Below are positions 26,966 through 36,296 of a stretch of 64,000 nt of DNA, piece by piece. Within the stretch, counting starts at the first letter, position 1. Each line of letters begins with the position of its first letter. Under the pieces are notes generated by a model, which saw nothing but the letters and a program-made list of their open reading frames with translations, had not been told where the DNA came from and did no database searches. Both the position numbers and the translations under genes were made by a program. The stretch is from the NCBI RefSeq assembly GCF_019800005.1, contig NZ_JABGCL010000009.1, forward strand, positions 124,001 through 188,000. Reading direction: 5' to 3'. This stretch comes from Geminicoccus harenae. Lineage in GTDB: Bacteria > Pseudomonadota > Alphaproteobacteria > Geminicoccales > Geminicoccaceae.

Positions 26966-28021
26966 TCAGCCCGGCACCAGCGCCACCGAGCGCTCGTCGA
27001 AGGTCACCCAGGCCTCGGCACCCTGGGGGATCATCGCTCCGCCGGCCGGCACTGTCGCGAACAGGTGTCCCACCGGCCCGTCCAGCTCGTATTCCAGATG
27101 GCTGCCCAGATAGATCGCGTGGCTGACGCTCATCCGGTTGGCGGCCTCGACCGGCTGCGGATGGACCCGGATCGCGTGCGGGCGCACCGCGAGCGTGGCG
27201 GCACCCGGCTGCAGGGCGCGGCCCGGCAGCTCCAGCGTCGAGGTCCCGACCCGCACCGTCGCCCGCCCCCCCTCGACCCGGGCGATCTCCGCGGGCAGGA
27301 GGTTGGCGTCGCCGATGAAGTCGGCGACGAAGCGCGAGGCCGGCTCCTCGTACAGTTCGCGCGGCGTGCCGGTCTGGGCGATCACCGCCTGGTTCATGAC
27401 GATGATCCGGTCGGAGACGGCCAGCGCCTCCTCCTGGTCATGAGTGACATAGATCGAGGTGATGCCCAGGCGCTGCTGCAGGTCGCGCAGCTCTTCTCGG
27501 ACCTTGCGGCGCAGCTTGGTGTCCAGGTTGGACAAGGGCTCGTCGAACAGGAGCACCTGGGGCTCCAGCACGATGGCGCGCGCCACCGCGACGCGCTGCT
27601 GCTGGCCGCCGGACAGCTCGGCCGGCAGCCGCTCGCCATAGCCGGCGAGACCCACCGTGGCGAGTGCCGCCTCGGCGCGCTCGCGCACCTCCGCCTTGGG
27701 CCGCCGCGTCACGGACAGGCCGTAGCCGACATTCTCCACCACGGTCATGTGCGGGAACAGGGCATAGGACTGGAACACCATGGCGACGTCGCGGGCCGTC
27801 GCCGGCAGGTGGGTGACGTCCTGGCCCTCGATGAAGATCCGCCCCCCGGTGGCCAGCTCCAGGCCGGCGATCATGCGCAGCGTCGTGGTCTTGCCGCAGC
27901 CAGATGGCCCCAGCAGGGTCACGAGCGTGCCGGCCTCCACCGCGAAGCTGATGTCGCGCACGGCGACCACCTTGCCATAGGCCTTGGTGACGTTCTCGAA
28001 CCGGACGCTGGCGACGCTCAC
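26966..28021 (-). CDS. ABC transporter ATPase with TOBE domain (PotA/FbpC-type)
   Basis: 351 residues. Walker [21 protein letters not shown] near 38, Q-loop [13 protein letters not shown], signature [15 protein letters not shown], Walker [13 protein letters not shown], and the switch His in [14 protein letters not shown]. The C-terminal 100 residues form the TOBE-type regulatory part ([31 protein letters not shown]). It overlaps the double permease gene by 4 bp. Energy unit of a three-gene importer of ferric-ion/polyamine/phosphosugar type. Confidence 0.93.
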   Translation of the reverse strand: MSVASVRFENVTKAYGKVVAVRDISFAVEAGTLVTLLGPSGCGKTTTLRMIAGLELATGGRIFIEGQDVTHLPATARDVAMVFQSYALFPHMTVVENVGYGLSVTRRPKAEVRERAEAALATVGLAGYGERLPAELSGGQQQRVAVARAIVLEPQVLLFDEPLSNLDTKLRRKVREELRDLQQRLGITSIYVTHDQEEALAVSDRIIVMNQAVIAQTGTPRELYEEPASRFVADFIGDANLLPAEIARVEGGRATVRVGTSTLELPGRALQPGAATLAVRPHAIRVHPQPVEAANRMSVSHAIYLGSHLEYELDGPVGHLFATVPAGGAMIPQGAEAWVTFDERSVALVPG

Positions 28022-30210
28022 GAAGCTGCTCCCACGGGTGCCGCCACCGGCACGGCGGTGCGGCGGCCGAGCCGCCGCTGGCCGACCAGCAGCTGGAAGA
28101 TGCCGATCACCACCAGCATGACCAGGATCAGGACCGAGCTGTAGGCCACGGCGATGCCGTACTCGCCGTTCTCGACCCGGCCCAGGATGTAGGTGGTGGC
28201 CATTTCGTAATTGGCGGAAACGAGGAACACGACCGCACTGATCGCGGTCATGGCGCGCACGAAGCTGTAGACCAATGCTGCCAGGATGGCCGGGCGGAGC
28301 AGCGGCAGGACGATCCGGCGCATGGTGGTGAAGCTGGATGCGCGCAGCGTCAGCGACGCCTCGTCCAGGCTCTTGTCGAGCTGGCTCATCGACGCGATCC
28401 CGGCGCGTACCCCCACCGGCATGTTCCGGAACACGAACGAGATCACCAGGATGATGCCGGTGCCGGTGATCTCGATGGGCGGCACGTTGAAGGCCAGGAT
28501 GTAGGCGATGCCGATGACGGTGCCGGGAATCGCGAAGCTCAGCATGGTGCCGAACTCGAAGGCCCGCTTGAAGCCGAACTCCTGGCGGACCAGCAGCCAG
28601 GCGGTGAGCAGGCCGATGGCGGCGGTGGGCACGGCTGCGATCAGGGCGATCGCGATCGTGGTGGTGAAACTGTTCCAGGCGGTGCCGGACCAGACGATGC
28701 CATGCTCGCCCGTCGTGACGCCGAACGCGGCGATTATGTGGCGCAAGGTCGGCGTGTAGTCACGCCCCCAGAACTCGACCAGTCCGCCCAGCAGGATCAG
28801 CGCGTAGAGTGCCACGGTGAGCACCGCCCACGGGATCGTCACCGCATAAAGGGTGTAGCGCAGGCCCGGGACCAGCTGGAGCGGGACGCCGGAATCACCC
28901 TTGCCGGTAACGGTCGTGTAGTTGCGCCGGCCCAGCCAGCGCTGCTGCGCCCAGAAGGCCAGGAGCGTGAAGGCCAGCAGGATCAGCGCCATCATCGCGG
29001 CGCGCGACGGCTCGTGCTGGGCGCCCACCATGGCGAAGAAGATCTCGGTAGCGAGCACGTCAAAGTCGCCGCTGAGCACCAGCGGGTTGCCGAAATCGGC
29101 CAGGCTCTCGATGAAGCCCAGCAGGAAGGCGTTGGCCAAGCCCGGGCGCATCAGCGGCAGCGACACCGTCTTGAACGTGGTCCAGCCATCGGCGCGCAGG
29201 GTCTGCGCGGCCTCCTCCATGGACGGGCTCACCCCCTCGACCACGCCGATCAGCACCAGGAAGGCGATGGGAGTAAACGCCAGCGTCTGGGCGAACCAGA
29301 CGCCGGGCAGGCCATAGATCCAGCGCCCGGGCTCGATGCCGAACATGGTGGCCACGAACTGGGTCACCGTGCCGTTACGGCCGAACAGGAGAATGATGGC
29401 GAGGCCGATCACGAAGGGCGGGGTGATGATGGGCAGCACCGTCAGCACCCGGAGCGAGCGCTTGAACGGGAACGGCGTGCGGGTCGCGATCAGGGCGAAG
29501 GCCAGGCCCAAGAGCGTCGTGGACAGGCCGGTCAGGACCGCCAGCAGCAGCGAGTTCCACGCGACCCCGCAGCGCACGGTCGAATAGGTGCAGGCCAGCC
29601 CCCAGATCCGGGCGTCGAAGAACTGGCCGGCGAACTGGTCCGGCACGAAGGCGCGGGCCAGGATCATGCCCACCGGCACGAACACGAACAGGCCGACCAC
29701 GGCGACCACCAGGCCGATCGAACCGGCCACGAACCGGTCGCCCTTGACCAGGCCGCGCCCCGCCAGCCCGTTGGTCAGGGTGAAGAGGAAGGCCAGCGCC
29801 ACCAGCACCGCCCCTGCCCCCATCCCGTACTGGCGGGAACGGTCCGGCACGAACGGGGCCAGCCAGTCGGCGGGGCCGCGATGGTTGACCGCGAGACCCT
29901 GGATCGCCAGCCAGGCGATCCCGAGCAGGCCCGCCAGCACCAGCAGATTGGCCCGGCGCGCCGGGTCCACCCCCTGCCGCAGCGCCAGCAGCGGCAGGAG
30001 CAGCGGGACCAGCAGCGGCAGGAGCCAGGCCCGGCCGAGCCACAGACCCTGGGCCAGACCGGATGCGTAGTCCCGGTCGGTGAACAGCCCGGCGTTCAGC
30101 CAGGCAAGCGAGAAGAAGCCGTCGTCCTGGGCATACCAGGGCAGCAGGAGGAAGCCGCACCAGCCGACCAGAAGCCAGGCGACGAGGGTTCGATCGTGAT
30201 GCGGCTGCAT
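28018..30210 (-). CDS. ABC transporter double permease (FbpB/AfuB-type)
   Basis: 730 residues with two fused permease domains and extra N-terminal helices, many membrane segments overall. The first ATPase-contact loop is GVSPSMEEAAQTLRADGWTTFKTVSLPLMRPGLANAF, the second MSQLDKSLDEASLTLRASSFTTMRRIVLPLLRPAILAALV. Fused permeases of this size are typical of ferric-ion, thiamine and hexose-phosphate (AfuB) importers. It starts 7 bp after its binding-protein gene and overlaps the ATPase gene, so it is expressed as one unit with them. Confidence 0.93.
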   Translation of the reverse strand: MQPHHDRTLVAWLLVGWCGFLLLPWYAQDDGFFSLAWLNAGLFTDRDYASGLAQGLWLGRAWLLPLLVPLLLPLLALRQGVDPARRANLLVLAGLLGIAWLAIQGLAVNHRGPADWLAPFVPDRSRQYGMGAGAVLVALAFLFTLTNGLAGRGLVKGDRFVAGSIGLVVAVVGLFVFVPVGMILARAFVPDQFAGQFFDARIWGLACTYSTVRCGVAWNSLLLAVLTGLSTTLLGLAFALIATRTPFPFKRSLRVLTVLPIITPPFVIGLAIILLFGRNGTVTQFVATMFGIEPGRWIYGLPGVWFAQTLAFTPIAFLVLIGVVEGVSPSMEEAAQTLRADGWTTFKTVSLPLMRPGLANAFLLGFIESLADFGNPLVLSGDFDVLATEIFFAMVGAQHEPSRAAMMALILLAFTLLAFWAQQRWLGRRNYTTVTGKGDSGVPLQLVPGLRYTLYAVTIPWAVLTVALYALILLGGLVEFWGRDYTPTLRHIIAAFGVTTGEHGIVWSGTAWNSFTTTIAIALIAAVPTAAIGLLTAWLLVRQEFGFKRAFEFGTMLSFAIPGTVIGIAYILAFNVPPIEITGTGIILVISFVFRNMPVGVRAGIASMSQLDKSLDEASLTLRASSFTTMRRIVLPLLRPAILAALVYSFVRAMTAISAVVFLVSANYEMATTYILGRVENGEYGIAVAYSSVLILVMLVVIGIFQLLVGQRRLGRRTAVPVAAPVGAAS

Positions 30211-30217
30211 GGAATCG

Positions 30218-31246
30218 TCAGCGCGGCAGTGCCGAGACTTCGTCGTCCCACCGCTTGAGGAGCCTGCTGCGTTCCTCCGAGCTGCCGTATTTGGCGAAGT
30301 CGTAGTCGATCAGCTTGATGTCGGACAGTTTCGGGCTCTCCGGGGGTGGCTCGGCGTTCTTGTTGGACGGTACCTGGTAGGACTTCGCCAGGCGGGCCTT
30401 CTCCTGCACGTCCGGCCGGAGCGCGAAGTCGTAGAACTGCTCCGCCTCCTCGATGTTGCGGGCACCGGCGATGATGCTCATCGAGCCGATCTCGTAGCCG
30501 GTACCCTCGCAGGGGCTGACCACCTCGATCGGCGCGCCCGTGGCCTTCATGGTCACCGCATCGTGCTGGAACACGATGCCGACCATGGTCTCGCCCTGGG
30601 CTGCCGCCTTGATCGGCGCGGAGCCGGACTTGGTGTACTGGTTGATGTTGGCGTGCAGGGCCTTGAGATAGTCGAAGCCCTCCTCCTCGCCCATCAGCTG
30701 CACGAAGGTGGCCAGCGCCGTATAGGCCGTGCCCGAACTGTTCGGGTTGGCCATCTGGATCTCACCCTTGTACTCGGGCTTGATCAGGTCGGCCCAGCAC
30801 TTGGGCGGCTCCAGCCCCTTCCGGGCGAGCAGCTCGGTGTTGTAGCCGAAGCCCAAGGCACCGGCATAGATGCCGACCGTCCGCCCGCCCGATGCCTGGT
30901 ACTGGGCGAGCGCCCAGTCCTGCAGGTCGGCATTGGCCGGGGATTCGTAGACCTCGGTCAGCCCCTCCTCGGCGGCCTGGAGGTGCGGATCACCGGTGCC
31001 GCCCCACCACACGTCGCCCTTGGGATTGTCCGCCTCGCTCTTGACCTGCGCATAGGTCTCGCCGGAACTCTTGCGGGTCATCGCCACGGAGATCCCGGTC
31101 TCCTTCTCGAACTCCGTCGTCATGAGCTGGCACCAGGCCTCGTCGACGACGCAGTAGAGGGTGAGCTTGCCGGCAGCCCCGGCCGGCAACGCCCAGGCGC
31201 CGCAAAGTGCTGCGGCACAGCTGGCGGTCAACAAAGCGCTACGCAT
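30218..31246 (-). CDS. ABC transporter binding protein (AfuA/FbpA-type, family 1-like)
   Basis: 342 residues from ATG 31246, with GGGAGG upstream. Signal peptide MRSALLTASCAAALCGAWALPAGA. Mature features: LTLYCVVDEAWCQLMTTEFEKETGISVAMTRKSSGETYAQVKSEADNPKGDVWWGGTGDPHLQAAEEGL, GALGFGYNTELLARKG, MANPNSSGTAYTALATFVQLMGEEEGFDYLKALHANINQYTKSGSAPIKAA. The SSGE, GGTGDP and SGSAP loops resemble the AfuA group, whose characterised member binds hexose phosphates, and related ferric-ion proteins. The conserved iron-binding tyrosine pair is not obvious, so an organic-phosphate ligand is at least as likely as iron. A TTGACG-N17-AACTGT promoter lies upstream. Confidence 0.88.
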   Translation of the reverse strand: MRSALLTASCAAALCGAWALPAGAAGKLTLYCVVDEAWCQLMTTEFEKETGISVAMTRKSSGETYAQVKSEADNPKGDVWWGGTGDPHLQAAEEGLTEVYESPANADLQDWALAQYQASGGRTVGIYAGALGFGYNTELLARKGLEPPKCWADLIKPEYKGEIQMANPNSSGTAYTALATFVQLMGEEEGFDYLKALHANINQYTKSGSAPIKAAAQGETMVGIVFQHDAVTMKATGAPIEVVSPCEGTGYEIGSMSIIAGARNIEEAEQFYDFALRPDVQEKARLAKSYQVPSNKNAEPPPESPKLSDIKLIDYDFAKYGSSEERSRLLKRWDDEVSALPR

Positions 31247-31309
31247 TTCCCGAGCCTCCCCCGGGCCCGGTTCTGCCGGCCGGCCCGTCACGTTCCAGTG
31301 CTGGACATG

Positions 31310-31338
31310 ACAGTTTCGTGACGAGCCGCTTCCGTCAA
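31310..31338 (-). promoter_or_regulatory. Promoter for the AfuA/FbpA-type operon
   Basis: Minus strand: -35 TTGACG (31338-31333, within CTTGAC), 17-nt spacer, -10 AACTGT (31315-31310). The predicted leader is about 55-60 nt to the ATG at 31246. It is the closest match here to the sigma-70 -35 consensus. Confidence 0.5.
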
Positions 31339-31362
31339 GCCGGAGCGCGCCAGCCTAGGGAT

Positions 31363-31593
31363 TCAAACCTGTGGCCGGTCCCGGTCGGCGGCTACCTTCT
31401 CGGCGGTGAGCAGCACCGGGTCCTTGGCCGGCGGATGGGCCGGGGCCACCGGCTCGTCCTCGTCCTTCATGTTGCGCTTGAACGCCTTGATCCCCTGGGC
31501 GACGTCACCCGCCACCTTGGGCAGCTTGCCGGCGCCGAAGATCAGCACGACGACCACCAGCAGCGCCAGCATTTCCCAGATACCCAGGCTCAA
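31363..31593 (-). CDS. tatA: Twin-arginine translocase subunit TatA/TatE family
   Basis: 76 residues starting with TTG 31593 (LSLGIWEMLALLVVVVLIFGAGKLPKVAGDVAQGIKAFKRNM). The single N-terminal helix, the FGxGKLP hinge and the amphipathic helix before an acidic DEDE segment are the full TatA plan; the last 30 residues are a flexible polar tail. TatA multimers form the membrane passage for folded twin-arginine substrates, several of which are encoded here. tatB and tatC, normally adjacent, are absent, so this is a lone gene or a second copy. GGGGAGAG precedes the start and a 17-nt-spaced promoter lies upstream. Confidence 0.92.
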   Translation of the reverse strand: MSLGIWEMLALLVVVVLIFGAGKLPKVAGDVAQGIKAFKRNMKDEDEPVAPAHPPAKDPVLLTAEKVAADRDRPQV

Positions 31594-31624
31594 GGCCCAC
31601 TCTCCCCGCTCTATCGCTGCCCCC

Positions 31625-31653
31625 TATATGGCCGGGCCGAGGGCGGAGCCAAG
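31625..31653 (-). promoter_or_regulatory. Promoter for tatA
   Basis: Minus strand -35 CTTGGC (31653-31648), 17-nt spacer, -10 CATATA (31630-31625). The predicted leader is about 25 nt. The intergenic region is shared with the divergent mttB-like gene. Confidence 0.5.
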
Positions 31654-31732
31654 ACTGATCCTGTTCGCCACCGCCACTGCCGCGCTAGGGTCGGGCCAAT
31701 GTGGTTCGGCATCCTTGCAAGGGAGCGGGGCG

Positions 31733-33271
31733 ATGGAGCGGACGGGACGCCGGGGGCGCACCAGGGAGCCGCGCCAGGGGCATGTGGCCGCCGGGACGGC
31801 GGGCCAGCTCCGCCGCATCCTGCCGCCGATCGAGCCCTGGAGCGGCGAGAGGGTCTCGGCCGTGCACGAGGCGGCGCTGCGGCTGCTCGAGGATGCGGGG
31901 ATCGAGTTCCTGAGCCCGGCCGCGCGCAGCCGGTGGCGGGTGGCACGCGCCATGGTCGACGAGGCCAGTGCGGTCGTGCGCATCCCGCGCGAGCTGGTGG
32001 CCGACGCCCTGGCGACGGCACCCTCCAGCTACCGCCTGCACGGGCGCAACCCCGAGCGCGACCTGGTGATCGGCGAGAACGCGGTGGCGTTCGGCCTGGT
32101 CTCCGGCCCGCCCACGGTGGAGGACCGGATCCACGGGCGCCGGCCCGGCAACCTCGCCGACTACCGGCTGCTGGTGCGGCTCGCCCAGAGCTTCCCGATC
32201 GTCAACTATCTGGGCAACCAGCCGGTACCACCCACCGAGCTGCCGGCCGAGAGCCGGCACCTGGATGCCTGCCTCGCCAACATCCAGGAGGGCGACAAGC
32301 CCTGGGGCTGCAGCGCCATCGGCGCGGAACGGGCCAGGGATTCGGTAGCGATGGCGGCGATCGCCCGCGGGCTCAGCCTGGACGAGGCGATGACAGCACC
32401 CGGCTGCAGCACGGTGATCAACGCCAACAGCCCCAGGCGCTTCGACGGGCCGATGTGCGACGGGCTGATGGCGATGGCCGAGCTGGCCCATCCGGTGGTG
32501 GTGACCCCCTTCACCCTGATGGGGGCGATGGCGCCGGTCAGCCTGACCGCAGCACTGATCCAGCAGCATGCCGAGGCGCTGGCAGGGCTCACTTTGGTCC
32601 AGCTCACCCGCAAGGGCGCACCCATGGCCTATGGCGCCTTCACCTCCAACGTCGACCTGAAGAGCGGCGCCCCGGCGTTCGGCACGCCCGAGAACGTCAA
32701 GGCGACGCTGATCGCCGGCCAGCTCGCCCGCCATGTCGGCCTGCCCTACCGTGCCTCCAACGCCTCGGCCTCGGTGGCGCTCGATGCCCAGGCGGCCTAC
32801 GAATCGCTGTTCTCCCTGTTCGCCGCGGTCATGGGCGGGGCCAACATGGTCTACCACGCGGTCGGCTGGATGGAGGGCGGGCTGGTCGCCTCGTTCGAGA
32901 AGATCGTGCTGGACTGCGAGCTGGTCCAGGGCATCGCCGAGATCGCCGCGGGTGCCGAGGAGGAGGATGTCGAGGCGGCACTGGCCGCCATCCTGGAAAC
33001 GCCGGCAGGCGGCCATTTCTTCGGCACGGAAACCACCATGGCCCGCTACCAGCGCGCCTTCTACCTGCCGATCCTGTCCGACTGGCGCAACTTCCAGCAG
33101 TGGAGTGCCGCGGGCGCCCCGGATGCCGCCGCACGCGCCACCCGGATCTGGCAGGAGCGCCTGGCGGGCTTCGAGCCGCCGCCCCTGGACCAGGGCATCG
33201 CCGAGGCGCTCGATGAGTTCGTCCAGCGCCGCAAGGCCGAGATCGCCAAGGGCGTGCTGCGCCCGGCCTGA
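31733..33271 (+). CDS. MttB-family methyltransferase without pyrrolysine
   Basis: 512 residues from ATG 31733, with GGGAG upstream and CTAG 48 bp before. Trimethylamine methyltransferase (MttB) superfamily: VHEAALRLLEDAGIEFLSP, VRIPRELVADALATAPSSYRLHGRNP, MCDGLMAMAELAHPVVVTPFTLMGAMAPVSLTAALIQQHAEALAGLTL, KGAPMAYGAFTSNVDLKSGAPAFGTPE, ESLFSLFAAVMGGANMVYHAVGWMEGGLVASFEKIVLD. The frame has no internal TAG, so it belongs to the non-pyrrolysine branch (MtgB-like), whose studied members demethylate quaternary amines such as glycine betaine and pass methyl to a corrinoid protein. No corrinoid protein gene is adjacent. Substrate unknown. Confidence 0.85.
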   Translation: MERTGRRGRTREPRQGHVAAGTAGQLRRILPPIEPWSGERVSAVHEAALRLLEDAGIEFLSPAARSRWRVARAMVDEASAVVRIPRELVADALATAPSSYRLHGRNPERDLVIGENAVAFGLVSGPPTVEDRIHGRRPGNLADYRLLVRLAQSFPIVNYLGNQPVPPTELPAESRHLDACLANIQEGDKPWGCSAIGAERARDSVAMAAIARGLSLDEAMTAPGCSTVINANSPRRFDGPMCDGLMAMAELAHPVVVTPFTLMGAMAPVSLTAALIQQHAEALAGLTLVQLTRKGAPMAYGAFTSNVDLKSGAPAFGTPENVKATLIAGQLARHVGLPYRASNASASVALDAQAAYESLFSLFAAVMGGANMVYHAVGWMEGGLVASFEKIVLDCELVQGIAEIAAGAEEEDVEAALAAILETPAGGHFFGTETTMARYQRAFYLPILSDWRNFQQWSAAGAPDAAARATRIWQERLAGFEPPPLDQGIAEALDEFVQRRKAEIAKGVLRPA

Positions 33272-33338
33272 AGCCCTGCCGGCATTTCGGCAAACCCGCT
33301 AGAACGCGCGCGCACGGACCCGCAGCCAGGAGGATGCC

Positions 33339-35351
33339 ATGCGCCGGGTGGACGCGTTTGCCCGCGAGGTCGAGGAGTGGGAGAACATCTTCATCCCGCT
33401 GTCCGATGGCGCCAGGCTGGCGGCCCGGGTCTGGCTGCCGAAGGACGCGGTGGCGGCACCGGTGCCGGCGATCCTGGAATATCTGCCCTACCGCAAGCGC
33501 GACGGGACGGTGCATCGCGATGCCCTCACCCACCCCTATCTGGCCGGGCACGGCTATGCCTGCCTGCGGGTGGACATGCGCGGCAATGGCGACAGCGACG
33601 GGATCATGGAGGGCGAATACCTGCCCCAGGAGCAGGACGACGCGCTGGAGGTGATCGCCTGGCTCCGCCGGCAGCCCTGGTGCACCGGCCGGGTCGGGAT
33701 GATCGGGATTTCCTGGGGCGGGTTCAACGGGCTGCAGGTCGCCTGGCGCCAGCCGGAGGGGCTGGATGCGGTGATCTCGCTCTGCTCCACCGACGACCGC
33801 TATGCCGATGACATCCACTACAAGGGCGGCTGCCTGCTCTGCGAGCAGCTCGGCTGGTCGTCGACCATGCTGGCCTACAGCTCGCGGCCAGGCGATCCGC
33901 TCATCGTGGGCGATAAGTGGCGTGCGCAGTGGCTGGAGCGGCTGGAACGGGAGCCGCACCTGGCGTCGGTCTGGATGGAGCACCTGACCCGCGACGCGTT
34001 CTGGAAGCACGGCTCGATCTGCGAGGACTACGGCCGGATCCGGGTGGCGGTCATGCTGGTGGGCGCCTGGGCGGACAGCTACCACGACCCGGTGCCGCGC
34101 ATGCTGACCCACCTGACGGCCCCCAGGCAGGCGATCATCGGGCCGTGGGTGCACAAATACCCGCATTTCGCCGTACCGGGCCCGCGGATCGGCTTCCTCC
34201 AGGAGGCCGTGCGCTTCTACGACCGCTACCTGAAGGATTTGGACAACGGCGCCGACCAGGCACCGGCGCTGCGGGCCTATCTGATGGACAGCGTACCGCC
34301 TGCCACCCAGTACGAGCATCGTCCGGGGCGCTGGGTGGCGGAGGCGGCATGGCCCTCGCCGGGGATCACGACCGTGCCCCTCCATCTGGGCCGGGGTCGG
34401 CTGAGCGAGGCACCGGAGCCGGCCGAGCCCGTGTCGATCTGCTCACCCCAGACCGTGGGCCAGGCGGCCGGGGAATACTGCCCGATCTGGCTGGGTCCGG
34501 AACTGCCCGGCGACCAGCGCATCGAGGATGGCGGCTCGCTCCTGTTCGACGGCCAGGTCCTCCAGGACGACCTCACCATCCTGGGCGGGCCGGTGCTGGA
34601 GATCACCTTCCAGGCCGACCGGCCGCAGGCCAACCTCGCCGTGCGCTTATGCGACGTCGCGCCGAACGGGGCGTCGGCCCGGGTGACCTATGGCGTGCTC
34701 AACCTCTGCCACCACACGAGCCACGAGCACCCGGAGAAGCTGGTGCCCGGTCAGCGCTACCGGGCCCGGATCGAGCTGGACGAGGTCGGCTATCGCTTCC
34801 CGGCCGGGCACCGGCTGCGGCTCGCGGTCTCGACCGCCTACTGGCCGCTGATCTGGCCGTCACCCGAGAACGCCACCGTCACGCTGGCGCTCGAGGAGTG
34901 CCGCCTGCTCCTGCCGGTCCGGCCGCCGCGCGCCCACGACCCGGCACCCTCCTTCGCCGAGCCGGAGGCGGCCGCACCGCTGGAGGAGATCGTCCATCGC
35001 CCGGCCACCAACCGCCGCGTGACCACGATCGATGCCGCCACCGGCATCCAGCGGCTGGAGATCGTGGACGATTTCGGTGAGTTCGAGATCGTGGCGCACG
35101 GGCTGGTCACCGGCAGCATCGGCCGGGAATGGTACGAGATCCATCCCGACGACCCGCTCTCCGCCCGGATGCGCACGCACTGGACCGAGACCTCCCGGCG
35201 CGGCGACTGGCAGGTGCGCACCGAGAGCTTTGCCAGCATGCAGGCCGACCGGACCCATTTCCACCTGACCGCCCGGGTCGAGGCCTATGAGGGCGACCTT
35301 CTGGTGTTCACCAAGGAGTGGGCGACCAGCCACGCGCGCGGCTGCGTCTGA
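33339..35351 (+). CDS. CocE/NonD-family hydrolase (X-Pro dipeptidyl-peptidase fold)
   Basis: 670 residues, AGGAGG before the ATG. N-terminal alpha/beta-hydrolase with LEYLPYRKRDGT, YLAGHGYACLRVDMRGNGDSDG, nucleophile Ser125 in GMIGISWGGFN, acid in VGAWADSYHDP and His in IGPWVHKYPH. The C-terminal jelly-roll (about 370-560) includes YEHRPGRWVAEAAWPSP and FPAGHRLRLAVSTAYWPLIWPSPE. An extra C-terminal domain of about 110 residues (TNRRVTTIDAATGIQRLEIVDDFGEFEIVAHG) goes beyond the usual CocE length. Such enzymes cleave esters or amides, including cocaine and acylated amino acids in known cases. It lies 67 bp after the MttB-like gene and may be co-expressed. Confidence 0.88.
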   Translation: MRRVDAFAREVEEWENIFIPLSDGARLAARVWLPKDAVAAPVPAILEYLPYRKRDGTVHRDALTHPYLAGHGYACLRVDMRGNGDSDGIMEGEYLPQEQDDALEVIAWLRRQPWCTGRVGMIGISWGGFNGLQVAWRQPEGLDAVISLCSTDDRYADDIHYKGGCLLCEQLGWSSTMLAYSSRPGDPLIVGDKWRAQWLERLEREPHLASVWMEHLTRDAFWKHGSICEDYGRIRVAVMLVGAWADSYHDPVPRMLTHLTAPRQAIIGPWVHKYPHFAVPGPRIGFLQEAVRFYDRYLKDLDNGADQAPALRAYLMDSVPPATQYEHRPGRWVAEAAWPSPGITTVPLHLGRGRLSEAPEPAEPVSICSPQTVGQAAGEYCPIWLGPELPGDQRIEDGGSLLFDGQVLQDDLTILGGPVLEITFQADRPQANLAVRLCDVAPNGASARVTYGVLNLCHHTSHEHPEKLVPGQRYRARIELDEVGYRFPAGHRLRLAVSTAYWPLIWPSPENATVTLALEECRLLLPVRPPRAHDPAPSFAEPEAAAPLEEIVHRPATNRRVTTIDAATGIQRLEIVDDFGEFEIVAHGLVTGSIGREWYEIHPDDPLSARMRTHWTETSRRGDWQVRTESFASMQADRTHFHLTARVEAYEGDLLVFTKEWATSHARGCV

Positions 35352-35378
35352 CGCCGGCCCCAGGACAGGGGGCCGGCG
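35352..35378. terminator. Strong bidirectional hairpin between convergent genes
   Basis: Perfect 10-bp stem CGCCGGCCCC (35352-35361) with GGGGCCGGCG (35369-35378), 7-nt loop AGGACAG. It starts directly after the TGA of the hydrolase gene and is 12 bp from the stop of the opposite OmpA-type gene. No T-run, as is common in GC-rich genomes. Confidence 0.6.
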
Positions 35379-35390
35379 CCATTCCGTCGC

Positions 35391-36296
35391 TCAGTCGGCC
35401 GGGAGGGTGAACTCGACCCGGCGGTTCTGCGGCTCGCGCACGCCGTCCTCGGTCGGGACGCGCGGCCGGGTCTCGCCGTACCAGGTGACCTCCATGGCCT
35501 CGGCAGGCACGCCCATGGTGCCCAGGACCTGGGCCGCGTTCTTCGCCCGCCGCTCGGAGAGCTGCAGGTTGTAGGCCTCGGTGCCCGACCGGTCGGCATG
35601 GCCGGCCAGCACGATCCGGGGCGACTGGCCGCTGCGGTAGGCGGCCGCGACCTCCTCCAGCACGGTCTGGCCGACCGGGGTGATCGTGGCGTCGTCCCAG
35701 GCGAAGAACACGATGAAGGCCTGCTCCTCGTCGCCGTCCAGCGCGGCATCGACCCGGTCCCTTGCGTCCTCGAAGCGCTTGCGGCACTCCGCGACCTGGT
35801 CGAGCCGCCCGGCCTCCGCACCCTCGAACCAGCAGTCCCAGGCGACCTGGGCGCTGGCGGCATCCAGCGGCGCCAGCTTGCGCGCATTCCTCTCGAAGGC
35901 GTCGAGCAGCCGGGCACGGCCGGTCGCCAGCGCGCCATCGGCATCGGTGCCGGCGGCACGGTAGTCCAGCCCGTCCGGCATCACGACCTGGTCCGGTACC
36001 TGCGCCAGCCCCTTGGCCGAGGCCACCGCCTTGCGCAGGAAATGGTCCTCGTCGCCCTCATCGTCGTGCTCGCCGATGGCGTCGGCGAGTTCCAGGTAGC
36101 CCACCCGGAGCTGGTCGTTGAAGGCCGGCCCCTGCGGGACCATCCGGCGCACCGCCTCGATGTCGTATTGCTTGAGGTAATAGTCGTCGAGGCCGGCCGG
36201 GTTGAGCGTGCCGAAATGGGGAGCCGGCGCCTGGGTGCAGCCCACGGCGACCAGGCCCAGGCTCGTTGCCACCAACAGACGCGCGCCGTTCAGCAT
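35391..36296 (-). CDS. OmpA-family outer-membrane lipoprotein
   Basis: 301 residues from ATG 36296 (AGAGG upstream). Lipoprotein signal MLNGARLLVATSLGLVAVGC, the lipobox Cys following VAVG. Residues 25-175 are a mixed helical region of unknown fold (YYLKQYDIEAVRRMVPQGPAFNDQLRVGYLELAD). The C-terminal third is a standard OmpA peptidoglycan-binding domain: AFIVFFAWDDATITPVGQTVLEEVAAAY, IVLAGHADRSGTEAYNLQLSERRAKNAAQVLGTMGVP, EPQNRRVEFTL. The Asp and Arg that hold diaminopimelate are present. Likely anchors the outer membrane to peptidoglycan. An extended in-frame upstream start has no ribosome site. Confidence 0.88.
   Translation of the reverse strand: MLNGARLLVATSLGLVAVGCTQAPAPHFGTLNPAGLDDYYLKQYDIEAVRRMVPQGPAFNDQLRVGYLELADAIGEHDDEGDEDHFLRKAVASAKGLAQVPDQVVMPDGLDYRAAGTDADGALATGRARLLDAFERNARKLAPLDAASAQVAWDCWFEGAEAGRLDQVAECRKRFEDARDRVDAALDGDEEQAFIVFFAWDDATITPVGQTVLEEVAAAYRSGQSPRIVLAGHADRSGTEAYNLQLSERRAKNAAQVLGTMGVPAEAMEVTWYGETRPRVPTEDGVREPQNRRVEFTLPAD

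Noticed and set aside
31733..33271. Possible pyrrolysine codon in the MttB-like gene
   Set aside because: The frame contains no internal TAG, so it belongs to the non-pyrrolysine branch.
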